DNA from: Rhizobium sp. R634
GTDB taxonomy: Bacteria; Pseudomonadota; Alphaproteobacteria; Rhizobiales; Rhizobiaceae
Assembly: GCF_002211305.1 (NCBI RefSeq)
Contig: NZ_LOKW01000023.1
Span: forward strand, 1-64,000
Direction: 5' to 3'
DNA length: 64,000 nt
Both the position numbers and the translations under genes were made by a program. Each line of letters opens with the position of its first letter. Position 1 is the stretch's first letter. Positions 1-8,900 of the stretch are shown here, piece after piece. The notes below the pieces were generated by a model. It saw only the letters and a program-made list of their open reading frames with translations, had not been told where the DNA came from and did not search any database.

Positions 1-230
1 TCCTTGAAGAGATCCACAATCTGGGTCGCAGCCTCAAACGCCTGATTGGCGGTGTCGGCCACCCCAGTCAGGAAAAAGTCCAACCAAGCCTCCCAGTTGC
101 CATGTTCGCGAACCTCTTGCAGTAGCCGATAATATTCCCTCCGATGGGATTTCAGGTAAAGACTGAGGTAGAGCAATGGCTTGCGTAGAACGCCGTTCAT
201 GCAGAGGTATAGGGTCACTAGCAAGAGTAA
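1..230 (-). pseudogene. Fic family protein, C-terminal fragment (runs off left edge)
   Basis: Read on the minus strand the DNA encodes the conserved C-terminal part of Fic (filamentation induced by cAMP) proteins, including GVLRKPLLYLSLYLK and NWEAWLDFFL. The frame stays open to the left edge. Upstream, about position 230-255, similarity ends and the frame meets a stop, so the catalytic HPFxxGNGR region is absent. The break lies close to an IS3 transposase remnant, so disruption by an insertion followed by decay is a reasonable inference. Full-length Fic proteins AMPylate target proteins; this fragment cannot be active. Confidence 0.75.
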
Positions 231-368
231 GGGGCTGCGGCGTGCCAGTCAGCCAATTGAGCTTCGGCCTTCTCATCTTCCCCGGCGTTTGGGACTGGTA
301 TCTGCAGTGGCGCGAACAGCGCCGTGGCTTCTACACCAAGTGGGAAGAGGACATGCTCACTGCCAGTC

Positions 369-479
369 TCGTTCGAGCACTACAATCGCTCTCACCCTCA
401 CAAAGCCCTCGGCTACCGCTCGCCAAAAGAATTCCTGGCCGACAAGACGCGCCAGCCCTCGTTCATGGGATCAATTTGA
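369..479 (+). pseudogene. IS3-family transposase C-terminal fragment
   Basis: This frame encodes HYNRSHPHKALGYRSPKEF followed by about 15 residues and a stop. That is the characteristic C-terminal tail of IS3-family OrfB (rve integrase) transposases. Nothing upstream in the frame resembles the DDE core, so only the last ~36 codons survive. The stop overlaps the ATG of the next small ORF. It marks an old insertion or deletion that probably also truncated the neighbouring Fic gene. Confidence 0.8.
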
Positions 480-751
480 TGACAGTAACTGTGATATTGG
501 GTCCGGAATACGACAAGACTCTACGAACAACGGTCATGGATGTTATGGGGCAGCTTGGTGCTTCAGTCGAAAGCCGGATTTGGTCCGTTGCGGGTTCGCA
601 GGAAATTGAGACCGTTCAGGCGCGATTGGCCGGACAACAAATCATTATAGAGGCAGAAAGCTATATTGGCCTTTCCATTACTGGCGATGAGGACATGATC
701 AATGAAATCTCCGAGCGAGTGAGGCAGGCCAATCAAACTACCCCAACCTGA
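479..751 (+). CDS. Small hypothetical protein (90 aa)
   Basis: The ORF begins MTVTVILGPEYDK and ends in a tga at 749-751. The same frame is open further upstream, but that part overlaps the transposase relic in another frame, so the internal ATG is preferred. The composition is balanced, with alternating hydrophobic strands and an acidic C-terminus that would suit a small alpha/beta fold. I do not recognise the family. No clear Shine-Dalgarno sequence precedes the ATG, so it may be a fragment of a larger gene. Confidence 0.4.
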   Translation: MTVTVILGPEYDKTLRTTVMDVMGQLGASVESRIWSVAGSQEIETVQARLAGQQIIIEAESYIGLSITGDEDMINEISERVRQANQTTPT

Positions 752-790
752 TCCTGTCCGGTATTTTGGGGGCAACGACAGACCTCGGCG

Positions 791-1459
791 TCAGCCATCG
801 ATCGATAACACCCCGGTTTCCCCGGTCGGATCCCCGTGCACTTGCCGCGGATCTTCACGCCGCTCACAACCTTGCGCATTGCACAGATACTGACTGATGC
901 ACAGCGACGGTGACGCGCCGGTCGCAGCCGGCTCGACGAGCGGCAACACGACTTGATGGGGTTTTTCTCCCACCTGGAGAGAGTCGCACCCGGTCCAATA
1001 GCCCACAAAGCGGTGCGCTGCATCTACAGGTTTGCCACCATGAAACGGCACCAGCACGACACTTGACCACCGCTGATGCACACCACTTTTGCCGATACCG
1101 CTGTGCGCGAATTCCAGGCATGTGCCCCATCGCTGCCCGCCTGTATCGATCTTGTAAGCGGCGATTGGTGTCCAATCCATCTCGGGCAGCACCCATCGAA
1201 CTGTCGGCTTGTGCTCGATCAGCAGAAGCGGCTTGCCGTCGTGCTCGAAGAAACCCTTATCACGTTGGATCCGCAGTTGCTCGACCTCGATCATGCAACC
1301 TGCCGGCCCACAGCCGCTCTCGATGTGGATTTCGGTCGACGTAGCGGCGGTCGCGGAACTACTCAAAATATTCCGCAGCTCCGTGGCATTTGTCGCGGCA
1401 GTCGGCGGATGGGTGGTGGAACCGACCAAAAGTACTGTCGCAAACAGCAGATGGCGCAT
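791..1459 (-). CDS. Hypothetical exported cysteine-rich protein (222 aa)
   Basis: The product starts MRHLLFATVLLVGSTTH, a short basic N-terminus followed by a hydrophobic stretch, consistent with a Sec signal peptide. The mature part has about eight cysteines (for example SGCGPAGCM and LCNAQGCERR), suggesting disulfide bonds in the periplasm. It contains VRWVLPEMDWTPIAAYKID but no domain I can name. It is a solitary minus-strand gene between plus-strand neighbours. Confidence 0.6.
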   Translation of the reverse strand: MRHLLFATVLLVGSTTHPPTAATNATELRNILSSSATAATSTEIHIESGCGPAGCMIEVEQLRIQRDKGFFEHDGKPLLLIEHKPTVRWVLPEMDWTPIAAYKIDTGGQRWGTCLEFAHSGIGKSGVHQRWSSVVLVPFHGGKPVDAAHRFVGYWTGCDSLQVGEKPHQVVLPLVEPAATGASPSLCISQYLCNAQGCERREDPRQVHGDPTGETGVLSIDG

Positions 1460-1739
1460 GTGTGATTATTGCTCGTCGTTGTTCCGCAGTGGATCGGGAG
1501 AAGTCGGGCCGCTATCCGCAATTCATATCCATAGGCAGGGAAGTTTCAATCGCTAAGCGAAAATCCTTGACTGGGTCTGCGACAGTCACAGTCACGGGAC
1601 GGTGGCGACCATTGTGTTGACTCGTTTCGCCTGAACGCTACAAACCCTGCGATTGATGTGGACGAGTCTCGGGCAGTTCTGCCCTTTTGGATGGCCGTCT
1701 TTTTGCCCGCAGTGATACCTTCCAAGAGGACAAACAGGC

Positions 1740-2297
1740 ATGCAATCGAACAGGATCTACTTCGAAGGTAATCCTTGGCCAGAGGGACATTCAATCGTAG
1801 AGTTTTTGTGGTCAGCAAAAGAGATCGACGGAGATGTATGGTTCGACATTCATCTCGAGTCAGCAAATTACAATTCAGAGCGCGATATAAAGGATAAGGA
1901 AAGCTCGAACTACACCAGCGACTGGGACGCGCCATACTCTTGGGAAAACTATCAATCCTGCATACTATCGTCGGACGACTGGCACATTGGCGGCTTTAGG
2001 ATCTGCTCCAAGCATGAATATACACCGGAGTTTCTGGATGGCCTCGAATTGCTGATAGACCCCCACCCGGAAACGATAACAGACCGGAATGATTTCGCGT
2101 TTCAGATATACCTGCTCGGCCATGATACGGTTGCCAAACACAAAATCAGGTTCGACCGGATCAGCAATTCCAGCCGCTTCAAGATCACCTGGTCCGGCAA
2201 GATTGCGCGAACCTACGTTGGAGACCACGAATTCAAGCACAATTTTTCGGTCATGGTGATGTCGGCGGATTTTCCTCAGCTGCCCGAAACTCCATGA
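1740..2297 (+). CDS. Hypothetical soluble protein (185 aa), possibly immunity-like
   Basis: The product is acidic and rich in aromatic residues (IYFEGNPWPEGHSIVEFLW at the start), with no signal peptide or membrane segment. The profile resembles orphan cytosolic immunity proteins of polymorphic toxin systems, and the neighbouring genes look immunity-like as well, but no family was recognised. The start is the ATG at 1740; AGAGGA lies about 10 bases upstream. Confidence 0.5.
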   Translation: MQSNRIYFEGNPWPEGHSIVEFLWSAKEIDGDVWFDIHLESANYNSERDIKDKESSNYTSDWDAPYSWENYQSCILSSDDWHIGGFRICSKHEYTPEFLDGLELLIDPHPETITDRNDFAFQIYLLGHDTVAKHKIRFDRISNSSRFKITWSGKIARTYVGDHEFKHNFSVMVMSADFPQLPETP

Positions 2298-2556
2298 TAT
2301 CCGCCCACAAAACGAATTTGGGTGTTCTCGCGTTGCTCGTCGGCAGTTTTGGATCAACTTCGGCAAAATCCGGAAGGCCCGCCTGGGCGTGATATCGATC
2401 GAACTCAAACTATCCGCTTGTTGGAGGCCACGCCTGCTCCGTGCGCCGAGGTTTCGTTCGGTCCAATTTCAGTGGCGCCGTCGCACGCGGACCTTGAGAC
2501 TCTCGCCAATTCGTCCCGGGGCCAATCACAGACTCCATTCATTAAAAATCGGGCTT

Positions 2557-3042
2557 TCAATCTTTCATTGGGAACGACACGAGAACGGTTTTTACAGTCA
2601 ACTCGTCGTTGTAATCGACCTTCACCTGCCGACTATCCTTCATCCAAATATCCCAATACACATCGCCATCCTCCTCCTCGGTTTCCTGAGGTTCACCGAA
2701 GGCGGCGAGCGCCTCCTCCCGACTGCCAACGGGACCGGAAGAGAGTGGAATGGATCCCAGATACGCGGATACCGTCGCCGAGCCGTTAGGATAGTAGAAG
2801 ACGCCACTCATTGCATAAGGGCCGGATCCAAGCGGGTCTCGATAGTTGCGGGAGAAGAACTCCTTCGGCGTGAATGCGAGCGCGACACCGAGGTCAATGA
2901 GCTGAACGAAATCCGTCGTCAACTCCTTGAGCTTCTTCGGAGAGAGGGTATCGATCGATCCACCATTGGCCTTGATCGCCTCGATCACGTCGTTGTCGGT
3001 ATTGGTCATTCCGACCAGCGTAAACAGTCGATCTGCATTCAT
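2557..3042 (-). CDS. Putative immunity protein (161 aa)
   Basis: An acidic cytosolic protein with the segment REEALAAFGEP followed by an acidic run and strand-like repeats. The same arrangement (A-x-FGEP in the second half) occurs in the divergent gene at 3188, suggesting distant paralogy. Its ATG lies 4 bases after the stop of a short frame resembling a toxin C-terminus, the usual order of toxin then immunity gene in polymorphic toxin loci. The immunity role is inferred from context. Confidence 0.55.
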   Translation of the reverse strand: MNADRLFTLVGMTNTDNDVIEAIKANGGSIDTLSPKKLKELTTDFVQLIDLGVALAFTPKEFFSRNYRDPLGSGPYAMSGVFYYPNGSATVSAYLGSIPLSSGPVGSREEALAAFGEPQETEEEDGDVYWDIWMKDSRQVKVDYNDELTVKTVLVSFPMKD

Positions 3043-3046
3043 GCTT

Positions 3047-3175
3047 TCACTTGCCCTCTGAATTGTTCCGGATCATCTTCTTGAGCCACTTGTCCCAATC
3101 GTCGTTGCTCATTATGGACAGCGTCTTCGCGGCGTCCCTGTACCGATTCTCATAGGAATCGTCGCAAGTAAGCAT
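3047..3175 (-). pseudogene. Relic of a toxin C-terminus upstream of immunity gene
   Basis: The frame encodes about 42 residues ending SNDDWDKWLKKMIRNNSEGK, a well-formed charged helix typical of real coding sequence. It stops 4 bases before the immunity-like gene. Further upstream the open frame runs antisense through the divergent gene at 3188 and is not convincing, so only the tail is taken as genuine. It is probably what is left of a larger toxin after rearrangement. Confidence 0.4.
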
Positions 3176-3187
3176 TGGAGCTGCTGC

Positions 3188-3649
3188 ATGGCAATCTACA
3201 AGGGCGCGCTGGCATTGCTGGGAAAGTCGGAAACCGACGCAGCGCTCGTGGACTACTTGAAGTCGCTGGGTGCGACGCTCCCGCTCAAGCGGCCGCCACG
3301 CGGCGAGAAGGAAACGAACGTTGAGGTCCCCGGTCAACAGATTGAACTGCTCTTTACTCTCGGAAGCGAATTGCCGAACGGGAAGCGCTTTGCGGAAGGG
3401 GAGTTGGTTCTGCGTACATTCTTCGTTCTTCCGGAGGAAGCAGGAAGACCGATCGATGGAACGCCTTTCGATCTCGATATGACCATGACCCGGGAGCAGG
3501 CGCGAGCAAAGTTCGGGGAGCCGGAATGGAGCAGCGGTGGTAGTTTGAAAAACGATCGCTGGGTGCTTGGAGACAAGCGGATGCTTCTGAGCTTCACCTC
3601 GGACGAACGGCGCATCCGGCAAGTGTCGGTGTCGCAATTGTTCGAGTGA
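3188..3649 (+). CDS. Putative immunity protein (153 aa), distant paralog of 2557-3042
   Basis: A soluble protein containing TREQARAKFGEPEW in its second half, matching the A-x-FGEP element of the divergent neighbour, followed by strand-rich sequence ending in FE. Both start with an alpha-helical segment containing D-x(8)-G-x-x-(I/L). No signal peptide. GGAGCTGCTGC precedes the ATG and may act as a ribosome site. Likely an orphan immunity gene; no toxin partner is visible. Confidence 0.5.
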   Translation: MAIYKGALALLGKSETDAALVDYLKSLGATLPLKRPPRGEKETNVEVPGQQIELLFTLGSELPNGKRFAEGELVLRTFFVLPEEAGRPIDGTPFDLDMTMTREQARAKFGEPEWSSGGSLKNDRWVLGDKRMLLSFTSDERRIRQVSVSQLFE

Positions 3650-4086
3650 GCGGGTGTCTTTGCTCCGTATCGAGAGAAAAGCCCGACTATCTCGTCCCGT
3701 ATTCGGCCAAGGCCGGGTGAATGGCTGGAATTAAAGCGCGAAGCTGCCATAGGCATGCACGTATTCGCCTTGAACCAATTCGAACCATCGACCGGTCCAC
3801 CCCAAAATCGTGGAAAGACAACAACTTCACCGGCGGCCGTTATGCATAAGCCACTGAGGCGCCACCGAAATCCCGATGTGTCTTGCGGCGCTCAGGCGGC
3901 GACCGGACGCCGCACACTAACCGTACGACTCAACCAACAGCGCTGAGTGGCTTCACGCGGCGTTTCGCTAACACATGAGAAGCGTGCTCCAAATCCCCAG
4001 AAGCAAATTTAACCGTGCAACACTCGGCGCCTGCCTTCCACCGGAACACGAATTCGTGCACTCAGGTTGCAAAGAGGAGCGACACC
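3650..4086. other. Intergenic stretch without a recognised gene
   Basis: Short open frames occur here, but none has a convincing start or protein-like composition. It probably holds the promoter of the membrane-protein gene at 4087. No repeats of note were seen. Confidence 0.4.
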
Positions 4087-4701
4087 ATGAGCACTGAGGA
4101 GCCAGAAAAGTCCAAATCGGAAACGCCGAGCAGCCGGATCTACGATCTATTCAGAGTGCTCGTTTCCTCTGTGCTCATCAGCCTGCTTTTGGCAGGTATC
4201 AGCACATCGGCGGTGAGACTCTGGGAGCGGCTTTATCCGGAGAAAGTTGTCAAGGTCTGGCAGGTGTCCGAAGGCGACTACCAACGCATCTCAATTGCCC
4301 TGAATAACTCGGATACCAATCTTGTGCGCCTCAAAGAGTTGGTTGCCAACAATCCGGAAGCGTTAAAGCTGGCAACGACCATGCAAGAGGAGCTTCAGGC
4401 TGCACATACGTCGCTCGCGAATTCGCCATTCATCGAGCAGCGCGATACTATAAGCGTCTCGTGGAATCTCATCTCCTCAGCCTACGCCAAAAGCGTGACG
4501 GGCGACACTGGCGGTCAATCCGACAACACGATTATCTACATTCTCTTAGCTTTGGTCGCCTTCGTGCTCGTTGCCTTCACCGGCATCTATGCCTTCTGCA
4601 AGGATAAGTCGCAGCGCGCATTCATCGAGAAGACCATCACGACCATCGTTGGATTCGCGCTTGGGATGATAACCGGCTCAACTACCGCGCGGTTCAAGTA
4701 G
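4087..4701 (+). CDS. Membrane protein with three hydrophobic segments, convergent with a reverse transcriptase (204 aa)
   Basis: The ATG at 4087 follows AGAGGAGCGACACC, a good ribosome site, and is preferred over an upstream in-frame start. The product has a short charged N-terminus, a first membrane segment (about residues 22-42, LFRVLVSSVLISLLLAGIST), a long soluble helical loop (residues 55-150), then two hydrophobic segments (IIYILLALVAFVLVAF and TTIVGFALGMITGS). The topology recalls small membrane effectors linked to conflict systems, but no named family was recognised. Its last 8 bases overlap the 3' end of the reverse-transcriptase gene on the other strand. Confidence 0.65.
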   Translation: MSTEEPEKSKSETPSSRIYDLFRVLVSSVLISLLLAGISTSAVRLWERLYPEKVVKVWQVSEGDYQRISIALNNSDTNLVRLKELVANNPEALKLATTMQEELQAAHTSLANSPFIEQRDTISVSWNLISSAYAKSVTGDTGGQSDNTIIYILLALVAFVLVAFTGIYAFCKDKSQRAFIEKTITTIVGFALGMITGSTTARFK

Positions 4702-5521
4702 TCGGTGGCTCAGGAGCTGCGGGCGCGACCGGCGTGGGCTTCGGGAGCGAACGGAAATATGCGGTGCGCCGCTTTTTCTTGTGACCTGTGCGCCACGTCT
4801 TCGACTCCACGATATCGCAGTAGGTCTTGAACCCTTCCTCGCTTGCAGGAGAGCGTTCCTCAGCGAAGAACTCGTCGACGCGATCCTGCAAAACCTCGGT
4901 TTTGCCGTTGGTTAGACTGCAATTGAAAATATCGATTTGCGACGCAGGGGCGCGCGTCTTGTCGTCGTTGAGGGTGAAGCCAGCTTCGGCGACGGCGGCA
5001 ACAAGCCCATCGAACGCCATCTTGAGCTCGGCCTCATCGTTGCCCGAGAGACATATATCGTCCATATACACGGAGACAGTAACGGACGCGGGAAGCGCAC
5101 GAAGATAGACGCCTATTGGGGACTTCGCGAGAACGAGCGTCGCCAGGATAGGCGATTGGACGAACCCATAGGGGAGCACATACCCTGCCCCGTAAGGATT
5201 TTTGACTGTTGACCACTTCGCATAATATTCCGGGCGCTGGACGTGGATGTCCTTCAACACGCGCTTAACGCGATTGCGCTGGATGCTGTAGAAAAATTTC
5301 GAGATGTCGATGCGGCAGAAAAGCTGGTTGTTTCGATGCCGATGCAGCGCGAGAACGTGCGACCCGTCCTTGAAATGGTAAACAAAGCTGTCGAATTTGT
5401 GCGCCTTGTTCACCTTGCGCTTGAGTTCAGCGCCAAGTTTTTCCCCGAACGGATTAGGCGCATAAATGGGCTTGCCGTTCTTGTTGTAAGAATACAGGAA
5501 GTTTTCGAACGATAAGGGCAT
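4694..5521 (-). CDS. Compact reverse transcriptase (275 aa), unassigned group
   Basis: RNA-directed DNA polymerase palm motifs are clear: RIDISKFFYSI (catalytic Asp, about residue 72), LPYGFVQSPILA (residues 116-127) and VYMDDICLSG with the YMDD box (152-155). There is no maturase X or endonuclease domain, so it is not a typical group II intron protein. The fingers region is short, and the C-terminus is a basic linker and a proline/alanine-rich tail. I chose the ATG at 5521 (MPLSFENF); an upstream in-frame alternative at 5557 exists. The start lies inside an upstream hydrophobic ORF, implying translational coupling. It resembles the unknown-group/defence-associated reverse transcriptases; the exact class cannot be fixed by eye. 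Confidence 0.85.
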   Translation of the reverse strand: MPLSFENFLYSYNKNGKPIYAPNPFGEKLGAELKRKVNKAHKFDSFVYHFKDGSHVLALHRHRNNQLFCRIDISKFFYSIQRNRVKRVLKDIHVQRPEYYAKWSTVKNPYGAGYVLPYGFVQSPILATLVLAKSPIGVYLRALPASVTVSVYMDDICLSGNDEAELKMAFDGLVAAVAEAGFTLNDDKTRAPASQIDIFNCSLTNGKTEVLQDRVDEFFAEERSPASEEGFKTYCDIVESKTWRTGHKKKRRTAYFRSLPKPTPVAPAAPEPPTT

Positions 5522-5633
5522 AGTTGACAACCTTGCTATAGATATCGAGCGCAACATTGATGATCTCCAAGGCGGAGTACAACATCGTCAAGACAGCTAC
5601 AGCAAGGTCGAGATGCTTATGAAATTTCTTCAT
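5454..5633 (-). CDS. Small hydrophobic protein overlapping the reverse transcriptase start (59 aa)
   Basis: The ATG at 5633 has a strong ribosome site, GGAGGA, seven bases upstream. The product begins MKKFHKH and contains a long hydrophobic stretch (about residues 9-42, including LDLAVAVLTMLYSALEII), so one or two membrane passes are plausible. Its last 68 bases overlap the reverse-transcriptase start in another frame. It could be a genuine membrane partner or a translated leader that feeds ribosomes to the polymerase gene. Confidence 0.5.
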   Translation of the reverse strand: MKKFHKHLDLAVAVLTMLYSALEIINVALDIYSKVVNYALIVRKLPVFLQQERQAHLCA

Positions 5634-5984
5634 CGGCAAATCCTCCATTGCGAGATTTCAGCAAACTGCAACCCATGTTTAACCATGGAGTCGTCAACTG
5701 AGAGAACAATAGTATATTCCCGAAGCTCGTACATGAGGACAACCCGAAGGTCGAACTTTCCGTAGAGCCGTGAGCTACAGCCTATTGCTGAAATCGATGT
5801 GGATATACGGTTGCCTTCAAAGAGTTGCAAGGGGTACAACCTCTGAAGGAATAAGATTCTTACTGGGACTGGCGAGTGCCATTGCCACCGACCGCCGGAC
5901 ATGTTGCCCGATTAACCAGGTCTCGATCAATTCAAGTTTTGTGCGCCGGTTGACATGCTGCTTGACACATGGCTGCGGCCGCTA
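5634..5984 (-). other. Non-coding region upstream of the reverse transcriptase operon; candidate structured RNA
   Basis: About 350 bases without a credible ORF lie between the STAND gene and the small ORF. An 11-base perfect inverted repeat (GATTTCAGCAA at 5654-5664 and its complement at 5785-5795) encloses 120 bases that include a CCATG/CATGG hairpin (5673-5688). The inner arm sits 8 bases upstream of the small ORF's ribosome site. The layout is reminiscent of the a1/a2 arms around retron msr-msd DNA, but this is inference. Confidence 0.35.
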
Positions 5985-8900
5985 TCATTCCTTTGTGCTC
6001 TTCGGCGCGGTTTTGACCGTCGCTTTCTTTCGAGTTGGAGCCCTCTTGCGCTTCTCGCCCGCGTTTGGACGCGCAACATCCAACACGATCACCGATATCT
6101 TACCTTCAGATTCCGATGGTAGGTCGTCGACAAGCATGGCCTGCAGTTCTTCGGCGGTGGCAGGAGCTTCTTTCCGGTCGCGTCTTGCTGGCACTCTGTA
6201 TTCAGAGCCGAACCAGAAAACTAGATAAATGCCGTAGCCGAAAGCGCCCTCGTCCGCAGCGTAACCCGTCAACTGCTCGATGGGCGCACTCCACAGCTCT
6301 GAATTGTAGTGCCGTTTGGCTTCAATTGGAAGGTTTTTGCCTGCATGCGTTAGGAGCAAAACGTCGGCACGTGTACTTTCAGCCCGCCGAGCCTCTGGAA
6401 GAGATGCCGCAACACCGTAGCGCTCCAATCGAGACCTAAGAAGCTCAAGAAGTCGATCCCGATCCTCGTTTTCGATTTGAGGTTTGGTCGCAGCGCCCGT
6501 GTGGTCGGTATTCCAATAGCGCTTCCATGGCATTTCGCTGCCCGTCCGAAGGCTCGCCCTATATCGTTCGATTTCCTCCATGACGACTGCTGCAAGATCC
6601 GCTGGGTTCGCGGGTGGCCCGCCGCTAAGTGCAGCTTTCAATTGCGAAGCGGTCGGCGCAACGAACATGCTGTCTCGCAACATCGAGGCATGCTCCGCAG
6701 CTGCGTGACTCAACACCGGGCTCCAGCTTGGGTCGACGCCCGGAATGAGCGCCTTCAGGAGTTTTCCGGCATCCGCGCGACTTGACGCACTGAGGCGATT
6801 GATTGCCGCCCGAACAATGCGGCTTGAACTATCTGGATTGGCCCAGTCACGTTCTTCTGCAGGCTGATCCCCACCGAGCGCGGCTATGCGGAGATAGTCA
6901 AGCTGATCGAGATCAAGAGATAGCTGATTGTATTTTTCGACCAGGTCGCCATTCGGAGCAAGAAGCGCGGCACCAACCGCCTCGCGTGAATGGCCGATGG
7001 CGAATCTGACAGGGTCAAGCGCCAGATCGATGAAACTCCATAGCCCTGTCGCTTCCGCGTCGAGGGTGCCACCGAGCGCATTTGCGACAAGCTCCAAAAT
7101 TTCATCTCGCGTCAAAAATTGAGCGGACGCGCTTAAGGCCTGTCTGAGCGCGGCCGGTGGCAGATTTGGTCGCTCCTTTAAGAGTGCTTTCAAGACCTCT
7201 GAGACCAATTCGTGCTCGTTCGATTGGGACAGGTAGTGGATAGCATCGAGGTCGGAATCGCCAGCATCGAGAGCAGCGTTCCAATAGTTCAGAATCTCGT
7301 GTTTCCCTACAGCGGCGTCGCGCGCGAGATGCCCCATCGCCCAATTCGCAAGCGACGGTTTCTCGTCTCCGCTGAAATAGTTCTGCCTCAGGGCTACAAT
7401 TGCGGTCACGGGAGGGCATTCTGAGATTTCTTCGTCCCTTCCAGCCAAAATTGCCTGGTGAATGCCGGCGGCGACCACATACTCGTTATGGAAAGCCCTA
7501 TTTTCCGCTTCGGCTTTTCCCAGATCGCTTGAGGTCAGTTTAATATCAGCGTGAATCGCAAATTGAACGAACCCTTCCGCGATCGCGGACTTGATCCGAT
7601 TGTTAGTATATTTCTCAATCTTCGCGAGCGGATCTTCCTTCTTCCGGATGACTGCGTTTCGATAATGCTGAGAAGCCCACCGCAGGACCCCCAATTCGCT
7701 CTCGCGTCCCGCCGCAATTGCATTCATCTTGGGTGTCATGTCTGCAATGTTATGAGCTCGGGCTTCCTCATTATCCGCAAGCTCCTTCGCTTGACGCTTT
7801 GCCTCCTTTTCCTTCCAATCTCTATTTGGGTCGGTGCGCAGTGACGTTATGAAATCGCCAAAGCCGCCCTCTTTCTCCAGGGTTTCAACAATGCGCTTTT
7901 CCCAGATGGGCCAATGCGTTTCAGTCCGCACGGCGTATGCCGCGACCTCCAATAGCCGTCGGCGATATGGTCCTTCGGGGGTGCTCTCGGCAAGGTTGAT
8001 CAGGTTTTCGATCAGCGTGTCCGACGGAAGCCTGCGCGCGATGGTGATGAAATGGTTTGTAGCCATCCACGCGCCTTCACCCTCTTCGCCGCTTTCCATC
8101 AAGACGGTAAAGAGGTCGAGTTCTCTTTGATTCGTGTCCCGACCAATCCAAGCGTTGATTGACTTCGACAGATCGTCGTCAATTCGCTCCCACTCATATT
8201 CGCGCGTATTCCGAATCCAGGACCAAAGTGTTCGCGCATCGATGTCGAGATTTGACGCGATTGCCGAGGATAACGTCTGCTGCAAGAAGTGCCGCACTTC
8301 GACCTTGTGACCACGGTGGTCGTCCGATTCACCGATCATCGGTTGATCAAACAGATCGCTGCGAGGCGATTTCATCAGTCCCATCATCAAGGAGAGCAAA
8401 GCCCCCGAGTCTTCGCTTTCCCCTGGGGGAACCGGGGGAAGTCGATCTAGGTCGGAAAGCAGCCCCCGAATCTCCTCCAGTTGGAGCTGCTCGGGCTTGA
8501 TGCCGGAAAGCAGATTGGCTCGGAGCGAAACCTGATCGTAGTTGACCGGGGTAGCAGCGATCTCGCGGAATAGCTGACGTCTGGCCGCAGTTGGATCGGT
8601 CTGGCCCTTGATCCACGCCTCGGACGTGCGCAATCTCTGCCAATGTGGACGGGTCGGCGCGATTGAGATTTCGTGCAGCTTTACCTGCATGCCGACAAGA
8701 GGCAGACCATCCCCTAATGCCTCGAGTACGGTGAGCTTAAGGTGGCTCTGTGCGTCACTATCGAGAATGGCTATGAACTCGTCGACAAGATCGTCTGACG
8801 CCAGACCGCCAAGCACGGTGGCACCATCCCGCGATGACAGAAAATATGGATCGTCGCGATCCAGATTGTTTAGAATAGCCTTCCGACCGGCCGCTTTGAA

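Noticed and set aside
4694..5521. Group II intron-encoded reverse transcriptase
   Set aside because: No X/maturase or endonuclease domain, and no intron ends such as GUGYG were seen.
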